Assembly: GCA_003248775.1 (NCBI GenBank)
Contig: QFQX01000032.1
Location: forward strand, 1-51,108
DNA: 51,108 nucleotides
Direction: 5' to 3'
Source: Shinella sp.
GTDB lineage: Bacteria; Pseudomonadota; Alphaproteobacteria; Rhizobiales; Rhizobiaceae
The position numbers and the translations under genes are program-made. Under the pieces are notes generated by a model that worked only from the letters and a program-made list of their open reading frames with translations, did no database searches and was not told the DNA's origin. This document shows positions 19,614-32,217 of this stretch, piece by piece. The number at the start of each line of letters is the position of its first letter. Within the stretch, counting starts at the first letter, position 1.

Positions 19614-19812
19614 ACATTCCTCCTGGAGGATAATTTACAGGCGCCTTCATTACGCCCTTGCCAACTAGTATATCTTTACTACCGTTTCGCAAAGGCTACC
19701 CCCGACAAACGGTCGATGGTAAAGAATTTGTTGACGCTATAGCATTAACCTAGGGTGAAGAGCCGCAGTTGCGGCTTGAAAGCGAACCGTAAATTCGACG
19801 GGGAGATGCCCA

Positions 19813-21024
19813 ATGAACAGGACCAGTCGCAAGCTTTTTGGCGCCCTTGCCTTTTCGATCCTCACCGGCCTTCTGCCGGTGGAAGCCCGCGCCGATGCCG
19901 GCTTCAAGAAGTGGATCAACGGCTTCTATGCCACTGCAGCCCAGAACGGGATCAGCCAGAAGACCTATAACCAGGCCTTCGCGGGCGTCAGCGAACCTGA
20001 TGATTTCGTTCTGGAAAAAGCTCGCTACCAACCCGAATTCAAATCCCAGATCTGGGATTACGTCGATTCGCGCGTGAATCCGTATACCGTAAAGATCGGC
20101 CGCGAAATGGCCGCCAAGTACGGCCCGACACTCGCCGCCATCGAACGTCATTTCGGCGTCGACAAGAATATCCTCCTGGCGATCTGGTCGATGGAATCGA
20201 ACTATGGCGCAGCCCTTGAGACACCGGAAAGGCTGCATAATGTTCCTCGCGCGCTCGCCACGCTCGCCTACGCAGATCCGAAGCGTTCCAAATATGCACA
20301 GAAGCAGCTGATCGCAGCTCTCAAGATGCTGCAGAACGGCGACGTGACACCCAAAGGCCTGATGGGTTCCTGGGCTGGCGCCATGGGTCATACACAGTTT
20401 ATTCCGTCCAGCTACCTTCTTTATGCGATCGATGCGGACGGTAACGGCAAAAAGGACATCTGGCATTCCGTGCCAGACGCCCTCGCCACTTCCGCCAACC
20501 TGCTACAGAAAAATGACTGGCAGAGCGGCAAGACGTGGGGCTATGAAATCGTCGTTCCCGCCGGCGGCGCGGTCCATGCCGGCAAGAGCAAGACGCTGGC
20601 CCAATGGGCGGCACTCGGCTTTGCTCGCCCAAACGGCAAGGGCTTCCGCAACGGTGCTGAACGGGCCGAACTGAAGATGCCCGGCGGTCCGAACGGCCCG
20701 GGCTTCCTGATGACCAAGAATTTCTTCGTCATCAAGCGCTACAACGCAGCCGATTCCTATGCGCTGGCAGTCGGCATGCTGGCCGACGAGATCGCCGGTT
20801 ACGGCGGCATGCAGCAGGCATGGCCACGCCCGCACAACACGCTCGACATCAAGGAAAAATTCGAACTGCAGACACGTATGCAGGCGCTCGGCTATTACGA
20901 CGGCAAGATCGATGGCAACTTCGGCTCCGGCTCCAAGGCCGCGATCGAGGCAATCCAGTCGCGGCTCGGCATGTCGGTGGACGGACAACCATCGAAGGTA
21001 TTGCTCAACGCCCTGCGGAATTGA
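19813..21024 (+). CDS. Lytic murein transglycosylase (MltB/SLT_2 type) with PG-binding domain
   Basis: Cleaves peptidoglycan glycan strands with formation of 1,6-anhydro ends in the periplasm. The 403-residue protein starts with a signal peptide ending E-A-R-A-D-A (about 28). The SLT_2 domain (about 30-320) has catalytic Glu128 in I-W-S-M-E-S-N-Y-G and the downstream M-G-S-W-A-G-A-M-G-H-T-Q-F-I-P-S signature. A peptidoglycan_binding_1 domain (about 345-400) has the L-G-Y-Y-D-G-K-I-D-G motif. There is no lipobox, so it is soluble, unlike E. coli MltB. The DUF459 gene follows after 74 bp and may share its transcript. Confidence 0.93.
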   Translation: MNRTSRKLFGALAFSILTGLLPVEARADAGFKKWINGFYATAAQNGISQKTYNQAFAGVSEPDDFVLEKARYQPEFKSQIWDYVDSRVNPYTVKIGREMAAKYGPTLAAIERHFGVDKNILLAIWSMESNYGAALETPERLHNVPRALATLAYADPKRSKYAQKQLIAALKMLQNGDVTPKGLMGSWAGAMGHTQFIPSSYLLYAIDADGNGKKDIWHSVPDALATSANLLQKNDWQSGKTWGYEIVVPAGGAVHAGKSKTLAQWAALGFARPNGKGFRNGAERAELKMPGGPNGPGFLMTKNFFVIKRYNAADSYALAVGMLADEIAGYGGMQQAWPRPHNTLDIKEKFELQTRMQALGYYDGKIDGNFGSGSKAAIEAIQSRLGMSVDGQPSKVLLNALRN

Positions 21025-21098
21025 CAACCGACGCGACGCGTTTCACATATCGAACAATCTCGCGACGACAGGTGGGACAGGCAAGAGGCTCTAGGCGT

Positions 21099-22292
21099 AT
21101 GCGCGGGACAAACCAGCAAACGAAGACCCGGCAGAGGAGGATCGTCCTCGCCCTGTCGCTGGTTGCCTGCTTCTCGATGGTCGCCGAAATGGCCAGCGCC
21201 CAGCAATATGGTGAGCGGCGGAATCTGCTCGAGTTGCTGTTTGGCTCACGGGAACCGCGCTATGTGGAACCGCCGCCCGTGCCTCGCAAGCAGACAAAGC
21301 CTCCCCGCGCCCGCAAGAAGCCGACATCGAGCAGCATCACCACTATTACGACGACCGCGCCTGCACCTCCGCCGCCCGTGGCCAAGCTTGAAGACGCACG
21401 CAAGGTCCTGGTGATCGGCGATTTCATGGCAGACGGTCTGGCAGATGGTTTGAAGGAAGCCTTCGCGGCGTCACCAGGAGTTGCGATCGAGAAACGCAGC
21501 AACGGTTCGTCGGGACTTGTCCGCGACGACTATTACGACTGGCACAGCCAACTTCCGGCGATCCTCGATGAGGTGAAGCCGGCCATAGTCATCATCGAAA
21601 TCGGCGCCAACGATCGTCAGCAGATCGAAACGGCGTCGGCCAAGCTGGATTTCCGCACGGACGACTGGTTCAAGGAATACGAGCGGCGCATCGCCGTTCT
21701 CGGCAACACCGTCAAGCAGCGGCAGTTGCCGCTGATCTGGGTCGGTCTTCCAGCCTTCCGCACGCAGAACATGACGGCGGACGCCCTGACGCTCAATGGC
21801 GTCTATCGCGCAGCCGCCGAAAAAATCGGTGCTGAATTCGTCGATGTCTGGGATGGTTTCGTCGATCAGGACGGCCGCTTTATCGTTACCGGTTCGGATA
21901 TCAACGGACAACAGGTACGACTGCGCGGTAGTGACGGCATAGGCCTTACCGCCTCCGGCAAGCGAAAGCTCGCCTTCTATGTCGAAAAGGCGGCCCGCCG
22001 CCACCTCGGCGATATGACAAGCCCGGATCTCGTCCGGCTGGACTCCAGTAACCTGCCAGTCCTCATCGACTTGCCACCAGCTGAAACACAGAACGTCGTG
22101 AGGACCCAGCCGATCGACCTGTTCGATCCGGAACTCGATGGATCGAGCGAACTGCTGGGTGCAACGCCGCTGCCTGTCGCCAGCATTCCCTCCCCCCGCG
22201 AGCAACTGGTCAAGAACGGCGTCCTGCCCCCCCCACCCGCAGGCCGCGTGGACGACCTGCGCATTCCCCCGACAGGTTCGACGGCGCCGTAA
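21099..22292 (+). CDS. DUF459 SGNH/GDSL-like exported protein lacking catalytic Ser and His
   Basis: A 397-residue exported protein of the DUF459/SGNH-like family. A basic N-terminus and hydrophobic stretch ending A-S-A-Q form the signal peptide, followed by a Pro/Thr/Lys-rich linker (about 55-95). The SGNH fold spans about 100-300. Block I reads G-D-F at 107-109 where active hydrolases have G-D-S. Block III keeps G-A-N-D-R-Q (169-174). Block V reads D-G-I-G-L-T (279-284) where D-x-x-H is expected. As seen, nucleophile and His are absent, so it may bind and not hydrolyse. The start at 21099 was chosen because the signal peptide follows. Its TAA stop is the first part of a RIME-like repeat. 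Confidence 0.85.
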   Translation: MRGTNQQTKTRQRRIVLALSLVACFSMVAEMASAQQYGERRNLLELLFGSREPRYVEPPPVPRKQTKPPRARKKPTSSSITTITTTAPAPPPPVAKLEDARKVLVIGDFMADGLADGLKEAFAASPGVAIEKRSNGSSGLVRDDYYDWHSQLPAILDEVKPAIVIIEIGANDRQQIETASAKLDFRTDDWFKEYERRIAVLGNTVKQRQLPLIWVGLPAFRTQNMTADALTLNGVYRAAAEKIGAEFVDVWDGFVDQDGRFIVTGSDINGQQVRLRGSDGIGLTASGKRKLAFYVEKAARRHLGDMTSPDLVRLDSSNLPVLIDLPPAETQNVVRTQPIDLFDPELDGSSELLGATPLPVASIPSPREQLVKNGVLPPPPAGRVDDLRIPPTGSTAP

Positions 22293-22394
22293 AGCGCATC
22301 GCGCTCTTTCAGCTTCGTTCCTTGCGCTTGGAAGTCCTTGTTTTACGTCATGCCGTTGCCAGGGGACTGCCGCCCACTTTTTGCCCGACAGGCT
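22290..22394 (-). repeat. Diverged full-length RIME-like repeat
   Basis: Read on the minus strand this segment aligns along its whole length with the composite element seen at the window ends. Shared blocks include AACAAGGACTT, CGAAGCTGAAAGA and GGCAACG-CATG, with scattered substitutions in between. It lies between the convergent DUF459 and gltD genes, and the DUF459 stop codon falls in its last bases. Confidence 0.7.
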
Positions 22395-22401
22395 CCAGAC
22401 G

Positions 22402-22428
22402 AAAAAGGGCCGCGTCACCGCAGCCCTC
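22402..22428 (-). terminator. Rho-independent terminator of gltD
   Basis: On the minus strand AGGGCTGCG and CGCGGCCCT form a stem with one wobble pair, followed by TTTTT. It lies 24 nt after the gltD stop codon. Confidence 0.8.
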
Positions 22429-22451
22429 TTCCATTCCATACCCTTTAACAA

Positions 22452-23906
22452 TCAGCGCGGCAGGACGCTCGACCCCATCAGCGCTTCGTCGATGGCGCGG
22501 GCGGCCTGGCGGCCTTCGCGAATGGCCCAAACCACCAGCGACTGGCCGCGACGCACGTCGCCCGCCGTCCAAAGCTTGTCGACCGAGGTTTTGTAGTCAC
22601 TGGTGTTGGCAATGACATTGGTCGAACCGCGGCTGTCGACATTGAGGTTCAGCTTGCCGCCGAGTTCCTTCAGAACCCCGTCCTTGAACGGGCCGGAGAA
22701 GCCGATGGCGATGAAGCCGAGATCTGCCTTGATGATGAACTCCGTGCCGGCAATCGGCTTGCGGCGCTCATCCACCTGGCAGCACTTCACGCCGGTCAGC
22801 ACACCGTCTTCACCAACGAATTCAAGGGTCGCAACCTGGAATTCGCGGATCGCGCCTTCCGCCTGCGAGGACGACGTACGCATGCGGGTGGCCCAGAACG
22901 GCCAGACGGCAAGCTTGTCTTCCTTTTCCGGCGGACGCGGACGAATGTCGAGCTGGGTAACCTTCACCGCACCCTGACGGAACGCAGTGCCGACGCAGTC
23001 AGACGCCGTGTCACCACCGCCGACGACGACGACATGCTTGCCGCCGGCGAGGATCGGATCGGACGGCCAGCCGGTCGAATCGATGTTCTCGCGGCCAACG
23101 CGACGGTTCTGCTGAACCAGATAGGGCATGGCGTCATAGACGCCGTGCAGGTCGACGCCGGGAATACCGGCCTCGCGCGGGGTTTCCGAACCGCCGCAGT
23201 AGAGCACGGCGTCGTAGTCCGTGAGCAGCTTCTCGATCTTGACATCGACACCGACATTGACGCCGCAATGGAAGGTGACGTTTTCGCCCTTCATCTGCTC
23301 GACACGGCGGTCGATGAAGTTCTTCTCCATCTTGAAGTCCGGAATACCGTAGCGCAGCAGGCCGCCGGCCTTGGATTCGCGCTCGTAGACATGAACTTCG
23401 TGGCCGGCGCGACCGAGCTGCTGGGCAGCGGCGAGACCGGACGGACCCGAACCGATGATCGCGACCTTCTTGCCGGTGTGAACCGTCGCCGGCTGCGGCA
23501 CGATGAAGCCCAGTTCATAGGCCTTGTCGGCAATCGCCTGTTCCACGGTCTTGATGGCGACCGGCATGTCCTCGAGGTTCAGCGTGCAGGCTTCCTCGCA
23601 GGGCGCCGGACAGACGCGACCGGTGAATTCCGGGAAGTTGTTGGTGGAATGGAGGTTGCGGATCGCCTCTTCCCACTTGTTGTTGTACACGAGGTCGTTC
23701 CAGTCCGGGATCTGGTTATGGACCGGGCAGCCCGTCAGACCATGGCAATAGGGAATGCCGCAATCCATGCAGCGCGCGGCCTGCTTGGTGACCTCGGCAT
23801 CCGACATCGGAATGGTGAATTCGCGGAAGTGGCGGATACGGTCGGAGGCGGGCTGATACTTGGCCACCTGCCGGTCGATTTCCATGAAACCTGTAACCTT
23901 GCCCAT
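22452..23906 (-). CDS. gltD: Glutamate synthase (NADPH) small subunit
   Basis: The FAD/Fe-S beta subunit of glutamate synthase. It takes electrons from NADPH and passes them to GltB for glutamate formation. In 484 residues the N-terminal Fe-S domain has A-A-R-C-M-D-C-G-I-P-Y-C-H and C-P-A-P-C-E-E-A-C. The FAD site reads A-I-I-G-S-G-P-S-G-L-A-A-A, and the NADPH site V-V-V-G-G-G-D-T-A-S-D-C. It lies 89 bp downstream of gltB in the same direction and is probably co-transcribed with it. Confidence 0.96.
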   Translation of the reverse strand: MGKVTGFMEIDRQVAKYQPASDRIRHFREFTIPMSDAEVTKQAARCMDCGIPYCHGLTGCPVHNQIPDWNDLVYNNKWEEAIRNLHSTNNFPEFTGRVCPAPCEEACTLNLEDMPVAIKTVEQAIADKAYELGFIVPQPATVHTGKKVAIIGSGPSGLAAAQQLGRAGHEVHVYERESKAGGLLRYGIPDFKMEKNFIDRRVEQMKGENVTFHCGVNVGVDVKIEKLLTDYDAVLYCGGSETPREAGIPGVDLHGVYDAMPYLVQQNRRVGRENIDSTGWPSDPILAGGKHVVVVGGGDTASDCVGTAFRQGAVKVTQLDIRPRPPEKEDKLAVWPFWATRMRTSSSQAEGAIREFQVATLEFVGEDGVLTGVKCCQVDERRKPIAGTEFIIKADLGFIAIGFSGPFKDGVLKELGGKLNLNVDSRGSTNVIANTSDYKTSVDKLWTAGDVRRGQSLVVWAIREGRQAARAIDEALMGSSVLPR

Positions 23907-23964
23907 TTTTTTGTCCTGCTAAACTGAGCTTGATACTGCACGGCCAAGCCGTGGGCGACGGCAC

Positions 23965-23978
23965 CCCGGATATCCGGG
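23965..23978. repeat. Intercistronic palindrome between gltB and gltD
   Basis: CCCGGATATCCGGG is a perfect 14-bp palindrome, extended outwards by GGC/GCC after a 2-nt mismatch on each side. It may stabilise mRNA ends or tune the GltB:GltD ratio; this is inference. Confidence 0.5.
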
Positions 23979-23995
23979 ATGCCGGTGGTGATAAA

Positions 23996-28717
<4,722 letters not shown>

Positions 28718-28860
28718 TGCCTTCCCTCCTGTCAGCCCGGACACCCCGGGTAAATTCCGCCAGAACCGCTGGCGCGACGGCCGGCGCAGTCGCCCCATTC
28801 TGGCAAGAACACACCTCACCAGCATGACAAGCGAACCGACCGGCGCAAAACCTTCCAATT

Positions 28861-28879
28861 AGGTCAATTATTCTGACCT
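28861..28879. promoter_or_regulatory. Operator-like inverted repeat AGGTCA-N7-TGACCT
   Basis: Perfect 6-bp arms with an AT-rich 7-nt spacer, 144 bp upstream of the gltB start. The geometry is that of a dimeric regulator site. The regulator is unknown. Confidence 0.4.
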
Positions 28880-28881
28880 AT

Positions 28882-28904
28882 TTTCTGTTTTTCTATGACA
28901 GAAA
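28882..28904. promoter_or_regulatory. Operator-like inverted repeat TTTCTGT-N9-ACAGAAA
   Basis: Perfect 7-bp arms starting 3 bp after the AGGTCA dyad. The two dyads lie side by side in an AT-rich stretch and may form one composite control site. Confidence 0.4.
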
Positions 28905-28980
28905 CCCTATACCAGCGCAAGGGAGTACAGCGAAAAATTAACGTCCTCCTCGACGGTAAATTGCCATGACATGACAAATG

Positions 28981-28997
28981 GCGAAATTAAATTTCGC
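28981..28997. promoter_or_regulatory. 17-nt perfect palindrome GCGAAATT-A-AATTTCGC
   Basis: The arms are 28981-28988 and 28990-28997. It lies 143 bp upstream of the aldolase start. It is probably an operator; it has no T-run. Confidence 0.4.
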
Positions 28998-29139
28998 GAT
29001 AGAATCGAAAGCCACCAGTTTTCTTGCTCTCTTGAGCGATGCGACATCTTTCGACGCAGGATGGATTGATCGCACCGATGAAATGCCTACTCTCGTCATA
29101 GCCCTTCATCATCCCCAGCCAGTCATTGGAAAATGTGAC

Positions 29140-30195
29140 ATGTTTTTTGCCTCCGACAACTGGGCCGGCGCCCATCCCAAGATTGCCGAAAGCCTGACCC
29201 GTGAGGCCGCCGGTTATGCAGCAGCCTATGGCTCGAGCGAACTGGACAAGCGGATCGAGGACCGTTTCAACGAGCTTTTCGAACGGGAAGTCGCGGTCTT
29301 CTTTGTCGGCACAGGCACTGCGGCCAATTCGTTGGCGCTCGCCAGCGTCGCCCGCGCCGGCGGCGTCACCTTCTGTCACTTCGACGCCCACGTGAATTCC
29401 GACGAGGGCGGCGCACCGGAATTTCTGACCAGCGCCTGCCGACTCTATCCGGTGGAAGGCAAGAACGGCAAGATGGATGCCGAGGCGCTACGTGGCCATG
29501 TCCACCGCTTCGACGTTCCTTCCGTCCATCAGGGTCGCCCGATGGCCGTCACCCTCACCCAGGCGACGGAATCCGGCACTATCTATACGCTTGATGAGAT
29601 TGCCGAGGTCAGCGCGATCGCGAAATCCAAGAAGCTGCCGGTGCATATGGACGGCGCGCGCTTCGCCAACGCGCTCGTCGCACTCGACGCCACACCGGCG
29701 GAAATGACCTGGAAACGCGGCGTGGACATCCTCTCCTTCGGCGGCACCAAGAACGGCTGCTGGTGCGCCGAGGCGATCATCTTCTTCGACCCTGAAATGG
29801 CCGAGGAAATGCCCTATATCCGCAAGCGCTCCGCCCAGCTCTTCTCCAAGACCCGCTTCGTATCCGCCCAGTTCGAAGCCTATCTGGAAAACGACCTCTG
29901 GCTGGAGCTTGCCGGCCACGCCAACGCCATGGCCGAGCGTCTGCGCTCCACGCTGAAGACCGGAAATCGCGCCCGCCTTGCCTGGGAAACCCAGAGCAAC
30001 GAGGTGTTCGCGATCTTCGACAAGGCGCTCGCAGACGAAGCAAAAGCCAAAGGGGCCGAGTTCTACGACTGGCTGGTTCCCCGCGACATGCCGCAACTCG
30101 TTTCGGAAAACGAAGTGATGGCTCGCCTCGTCACCAGCTTTGCCACCACCAACGAGGATGTCGACCGCTTCCTCGACATCTGCGCCGGGGCCTGA
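29140..30195 (+). CDS. ltaE: Low-specificity L-threonine aldolase
   Basis: PLP enzyme (351 aa, fold type I) that splits threonine or allo-threonine into glycine and acetaldehyde. M-F-F-A-S-D-N-W-A-G-A-H-P is the family's typical N-terminus, which sets the start at 29140 although the Shine-Dalgarno (GGAAAA) is weak. Other marks are G-T-G-T-A-A-N around 57-63, the D171-G-A-R cofactor motif and Schiff-base Lys204 in S-F-G-G-T-K-N-G. It ends directly against the convergent lysR gene with no gap between the stop codons. Confidence 0.93.
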   Translation: MFFASDNWAGAHPKIAESLTREAAGYAAAYGSSELDKRIEDRFNELFEREVAVFFVGTGTAANSLALASVARAGGVTFCHFDAHVNSDEGGAPEFLTSACRLYPVEGKNGKMDAEALRGHVHRFDVPSVHQGRPMAVTLTQATESGTIYTLDEIAEVSAIAKSKKLPVHMDGARFANALVALDATPAEMTWKRGVDILSFGGTKNGCWCAEAIIFFDPEMAEEMPYIRKRSAQLFSKTRFVSAQFEAYLENDLWLELAGHANAMAERLRSTLKTGNRARLAWETQSNEVFAIFDKALADEAKAKGAEFYDWLVPRDMPQLVSENEVMARLVTSFATTNEDVDRFLDICAGA

Positions 30196-31056
30196 TCAGG
30201 CCTCGCGTGACGGCGGCATGATACGGGAACGGATCTGGCTCGACAACGCTTCGACAAGGGCCTGATCCGCGCCGCGACGCGGCACCAGCACGAACTCGAC
30301 ATCCTCGAGCGGCGGCAGGTCGCCTTCCATGACCTCCCGGAGACCGGAAGGCGCCATGCTGCGCGGCTGCACCAGAACCCCCATGCCCGCACGCGCGGCA
30401 GCGGTCAAACCACTGAGGCTGCCACAAGTACACACCACCCGCCAGGCGATCCCCGCCCCGTCCAGCGCTTCCTGCGCCACCTTACGGGTGATGCTCGGCG
30501 GCGGAAACGCGATCAGCGGCATGAAATCACTGCGTGACAGCACGAATTCCGGATCGCGTGCCAGCCAGACCAGCGGCTCGCGATAGAGCAGCTTGCCGTG
30601 CTGCTCGTCCAGCCGGCGCTTGGCGAGAACCAGATCCAGCTCACCCGCCTCCTGCATCTGGTAGAGCACGGCGCTCAGCGCCACCGTCAGCTCCAGATCG
30701 ACCAGCGGATGGAGCCGCACGAAATCTTCCAGAATACCGCTCAGGCGGTTTGCCACCACATCTTCGGAGATACCGAAGCGCAGCCGACCCCGGAGCCGGC
30801 TTTCGCCGAACAGTGCGGTGACCTTGCCATTGATTTCCAGCATGCCGCGGGCATAGCCGAGCAACGCCTCGCCTTCCGCCGTCAGGCTGACGCGGTGGGT
30901 ATCGCGCGCAACAAGCTGCCGTCCCAGCGACTTTTCCAGCCGCTGGATATGCTGGCTGATGGTCGACTGACCGATACCGAGCCGCTCCGCAGCCAGCGTG
31001 AAACTGCCGGCCTGATGCAGCATGACGAAACTGGTGAGATGATGAAGGTTGAGCAT
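30196..31056 (-). CDS. LysR-family transcriptional regulator
   Basis: A 286-residue regulator. The N-terminal winged helix-turn-helix (about 1-60) reads L-T-S-F-V-M-L-H-Q-A-G-S-F-T-L-A-A-E-R-L-G-I-G-Q-S-T-I-S-Q-H-I-Q-R-L-E, written here residue by residue, and is followed by a substrate-binding domain (about 88-280). The start at 31056 places the HTH at its usual distance from the N-terminus; an ATG at 31092 would add 12 residues. It is divergent from the bile-acid-symporter-like gene, and a LysR-box-like dyad lies in the intergenic region, so that transporter is the likely target. The inducer is unknown. Confidence 0.92.
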   Translation of the reverse strand: MLNLHHLTSFVMLHQAGSFTLAAERLGIGQSTISQHIQRLEKSLGRQLVARDTHRVSLTAEGEALLGYARGMLEINGKVTALFGESRLRGRLRFGISEDVVANRLSGILEDFVRLHPLVDLELTVALSAVLYQMQEAGELDLVLAKRRLDEQHGKLLYREPLVWLARDPEFVLSRSDFMPLIAFPPPSITRKVAQEALDGAGIAWRVVCTCGSLSGLTAAARAGMGVLVQPRSMAPSGLREVMEGDLPPLEDVEFVLVPRRGADQALVEALSSQIRSRIMPPSREA

Positions 31057-31124
31057 GTCATCGCAATTCAGGATAACTGTTAGTGTTTGCATCTTGCTTC
31101 ATGATAACACATCAGTAAAGCCCG

Positions 31125-31139
31125 CTTGACTGATGCAAG
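31125..31139. promoter_or_regulatory. LysR-box-like dyad CTTG-N7-CAAG
   Basis: The dyad fits the T-N11-A rule of LysR-type sites. It lies in the divergent intergenic region, where a wider repeat CATCAG/CTGATG (31110-31136) overlaps it. It is close to the transporter's start codon (16 bp), so it may act by occlusion. Confidence 0.45.
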
Positions 31140-31154
31140 ATACAGGAACAGGAA

Positions 31155-32141
31155 ATGAAGCGCTTTCTGCCCGACCGCTTTACCGTGATGCTTGTCTGCA
31201 CGGTGCTGCTCGCATCCGTGCTGCCGATCAGCGGCAAGCCGGCGGACTATTTCGGCATCGCCACCAACATGGCAATCGGCCTTCTCTTCTTCCTGCATGG
31301 CGCCCGCCTTTCGCGTGACGTCGTGCTCGCCGGCCTCCTGCACTGGCGGCTACATCTGGCGATCCTTTGCACCACCTTCGTGCTGTTCCCGCTGCTGGGC
31401 CTTGCCGCCGGTCTCGTTCCCGAGAGCCTGCTCAATCCGTCGCTCTATGCGGGCATCCTCTTTCTCTGCCTTCTGCCTTCCACGGTGCAGTCGTCGATCG
31501 CTTTCACCTCCATGGCGGGTGGCAATGTTTCGGCCGCCGTCTGCGCCGCGTCGGCATCGAGCCTTCTCGGCATGTTCTTCACGCCCCTGCTCGTTGGCCT
31601 GACGATGTCCGCGACGGGCAGCAGCGGCTTCTCACTGGACTCGCTGGAGAAGATCCTGCTGCAACTGCTCGTTCCTTTCGTAGCCGGTCAGTTGCTGGAA
31701 CCCTGGATCGGCAAGTGGATCCGCGCCCGCAAGCAGCTTCTCGCACCGGTCGACCGCGGCTCCATCCTCATGGTGGTCTATCTCGCCTTCAGCGAAGCCG
31801 TCTCAGAAGGGCTCTGGCACACCTTCTCCGCCACCGATATCGCGGTCGTGATCGTGCTAGACATACTGCTGCTGGCGATTGCCCTGACCATAACCATGTA
31901 TGGCAGTCGTATTCTCGGCTTCTCCCTCGAAGATGAGATCGCCATCACCTTCTGCGGTTCGAAGAAGAGCCTCGCCAGTGGTGTGCCCATGGCCAATGCG
32001 ATCTTTGCCGGCCAGAGCATCGGCGCCATCGTCCTGCCGCTGATGCTGTTCCACCAGATCCAGCTGATGGCCTGCGCCGTCATCGCCCAGCGTTATGCCG
32101 CTCATAAGGACAGGCGTGCTGCCATAACCGCGCAGGCCTGA
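31155..32141 (+). CDS. Bile acid:sodium symporter-like transporter (SBF-like, YfeH type)
   Basis: A 328-residue inner-membrane protein with about nine or ten hydrophobic helices. Family marks are F-F-L-H-G-A-R-L-S in the second helix region, L-L-P-S-T-V-Q-S-S-I-A-F-T and, late in the protein, F-C-G-S-K-K-S-L-A-S-G-V-P-M-A. This places it in the SBF-like group (PF13593), sodium-coupled transporters with mostly unknown substrates. ACAGGAA precedes the ATG. It is divergent from lysR and followed by its own terminator. Confidence 0.9.
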   Translation: MKRFLPDRFTVMLVCTVLLASVLPISGKPADYFGIATNMAIGLLFFLHGARLSRDVVLAGLLHWRLHLAILCTTFVLFPLLGLAAGLVPESLLNPSLYAGILFLCLLPSTVQSSIAFTSMAGGNVSAAVCAASASSLLGMFFTPLLVGLTMSATGSSGFSLDSLEKILLQLLVPFVAGQLLEPWIGKWIRARKQLLAPVDRGSILMVVYLAFSEAVSEGLWHTFSATDIAVVIVLDILLLAIALTITMYGSRILGFSLEDEIAITFCGSKKSLASGVPMANAIFAGQSIGAIVLPLMLFHQIQLMACAVIAQRYAAHKDRRAAITAQA

Positions 32142-32166
32142 TCGGACGGAGATACGGTTCAAACGA

Positions 32167-32194
32167 AAAGCCCCGCTCGATGAAGCGGGGCTTT
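32167..32194 (+). terminator. Terminator hairpin between transporter gene and convergent hsp20
   Basis: AAAGCCCCGCT (32167-32177) pairs perfectly with AGCGGGGCTTT (32184-32194). The A/T-rich base lets it work in both directions. Confidence 0.75.
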
Positions 32195-32217
32195 GAAAAT
32201 TGCGGTGCCGGCAGGCC

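Larger units (their letters stand above)
28718..29139. other. 422-bp divergent intergenic region gltB / threonine aldolase
   Basis: No convincing gene on either strand. An open frame from 28978 is only the upstream extension of the aldolase frame. The region must hold the promoters of both neighbours and contains three inverted repeats, listed separately (28861-28879, 28882-28904, 28981-28997). I could not assign -35/-10 boxes or a sigma-54 site with confidence. Confidence 0.6.

Noticed and set aside
28718..28860. Sigma-54 promoter of gltB
   Set aside because: No TGGCAC-N5-TTGC match in the leader on the gltB strand.
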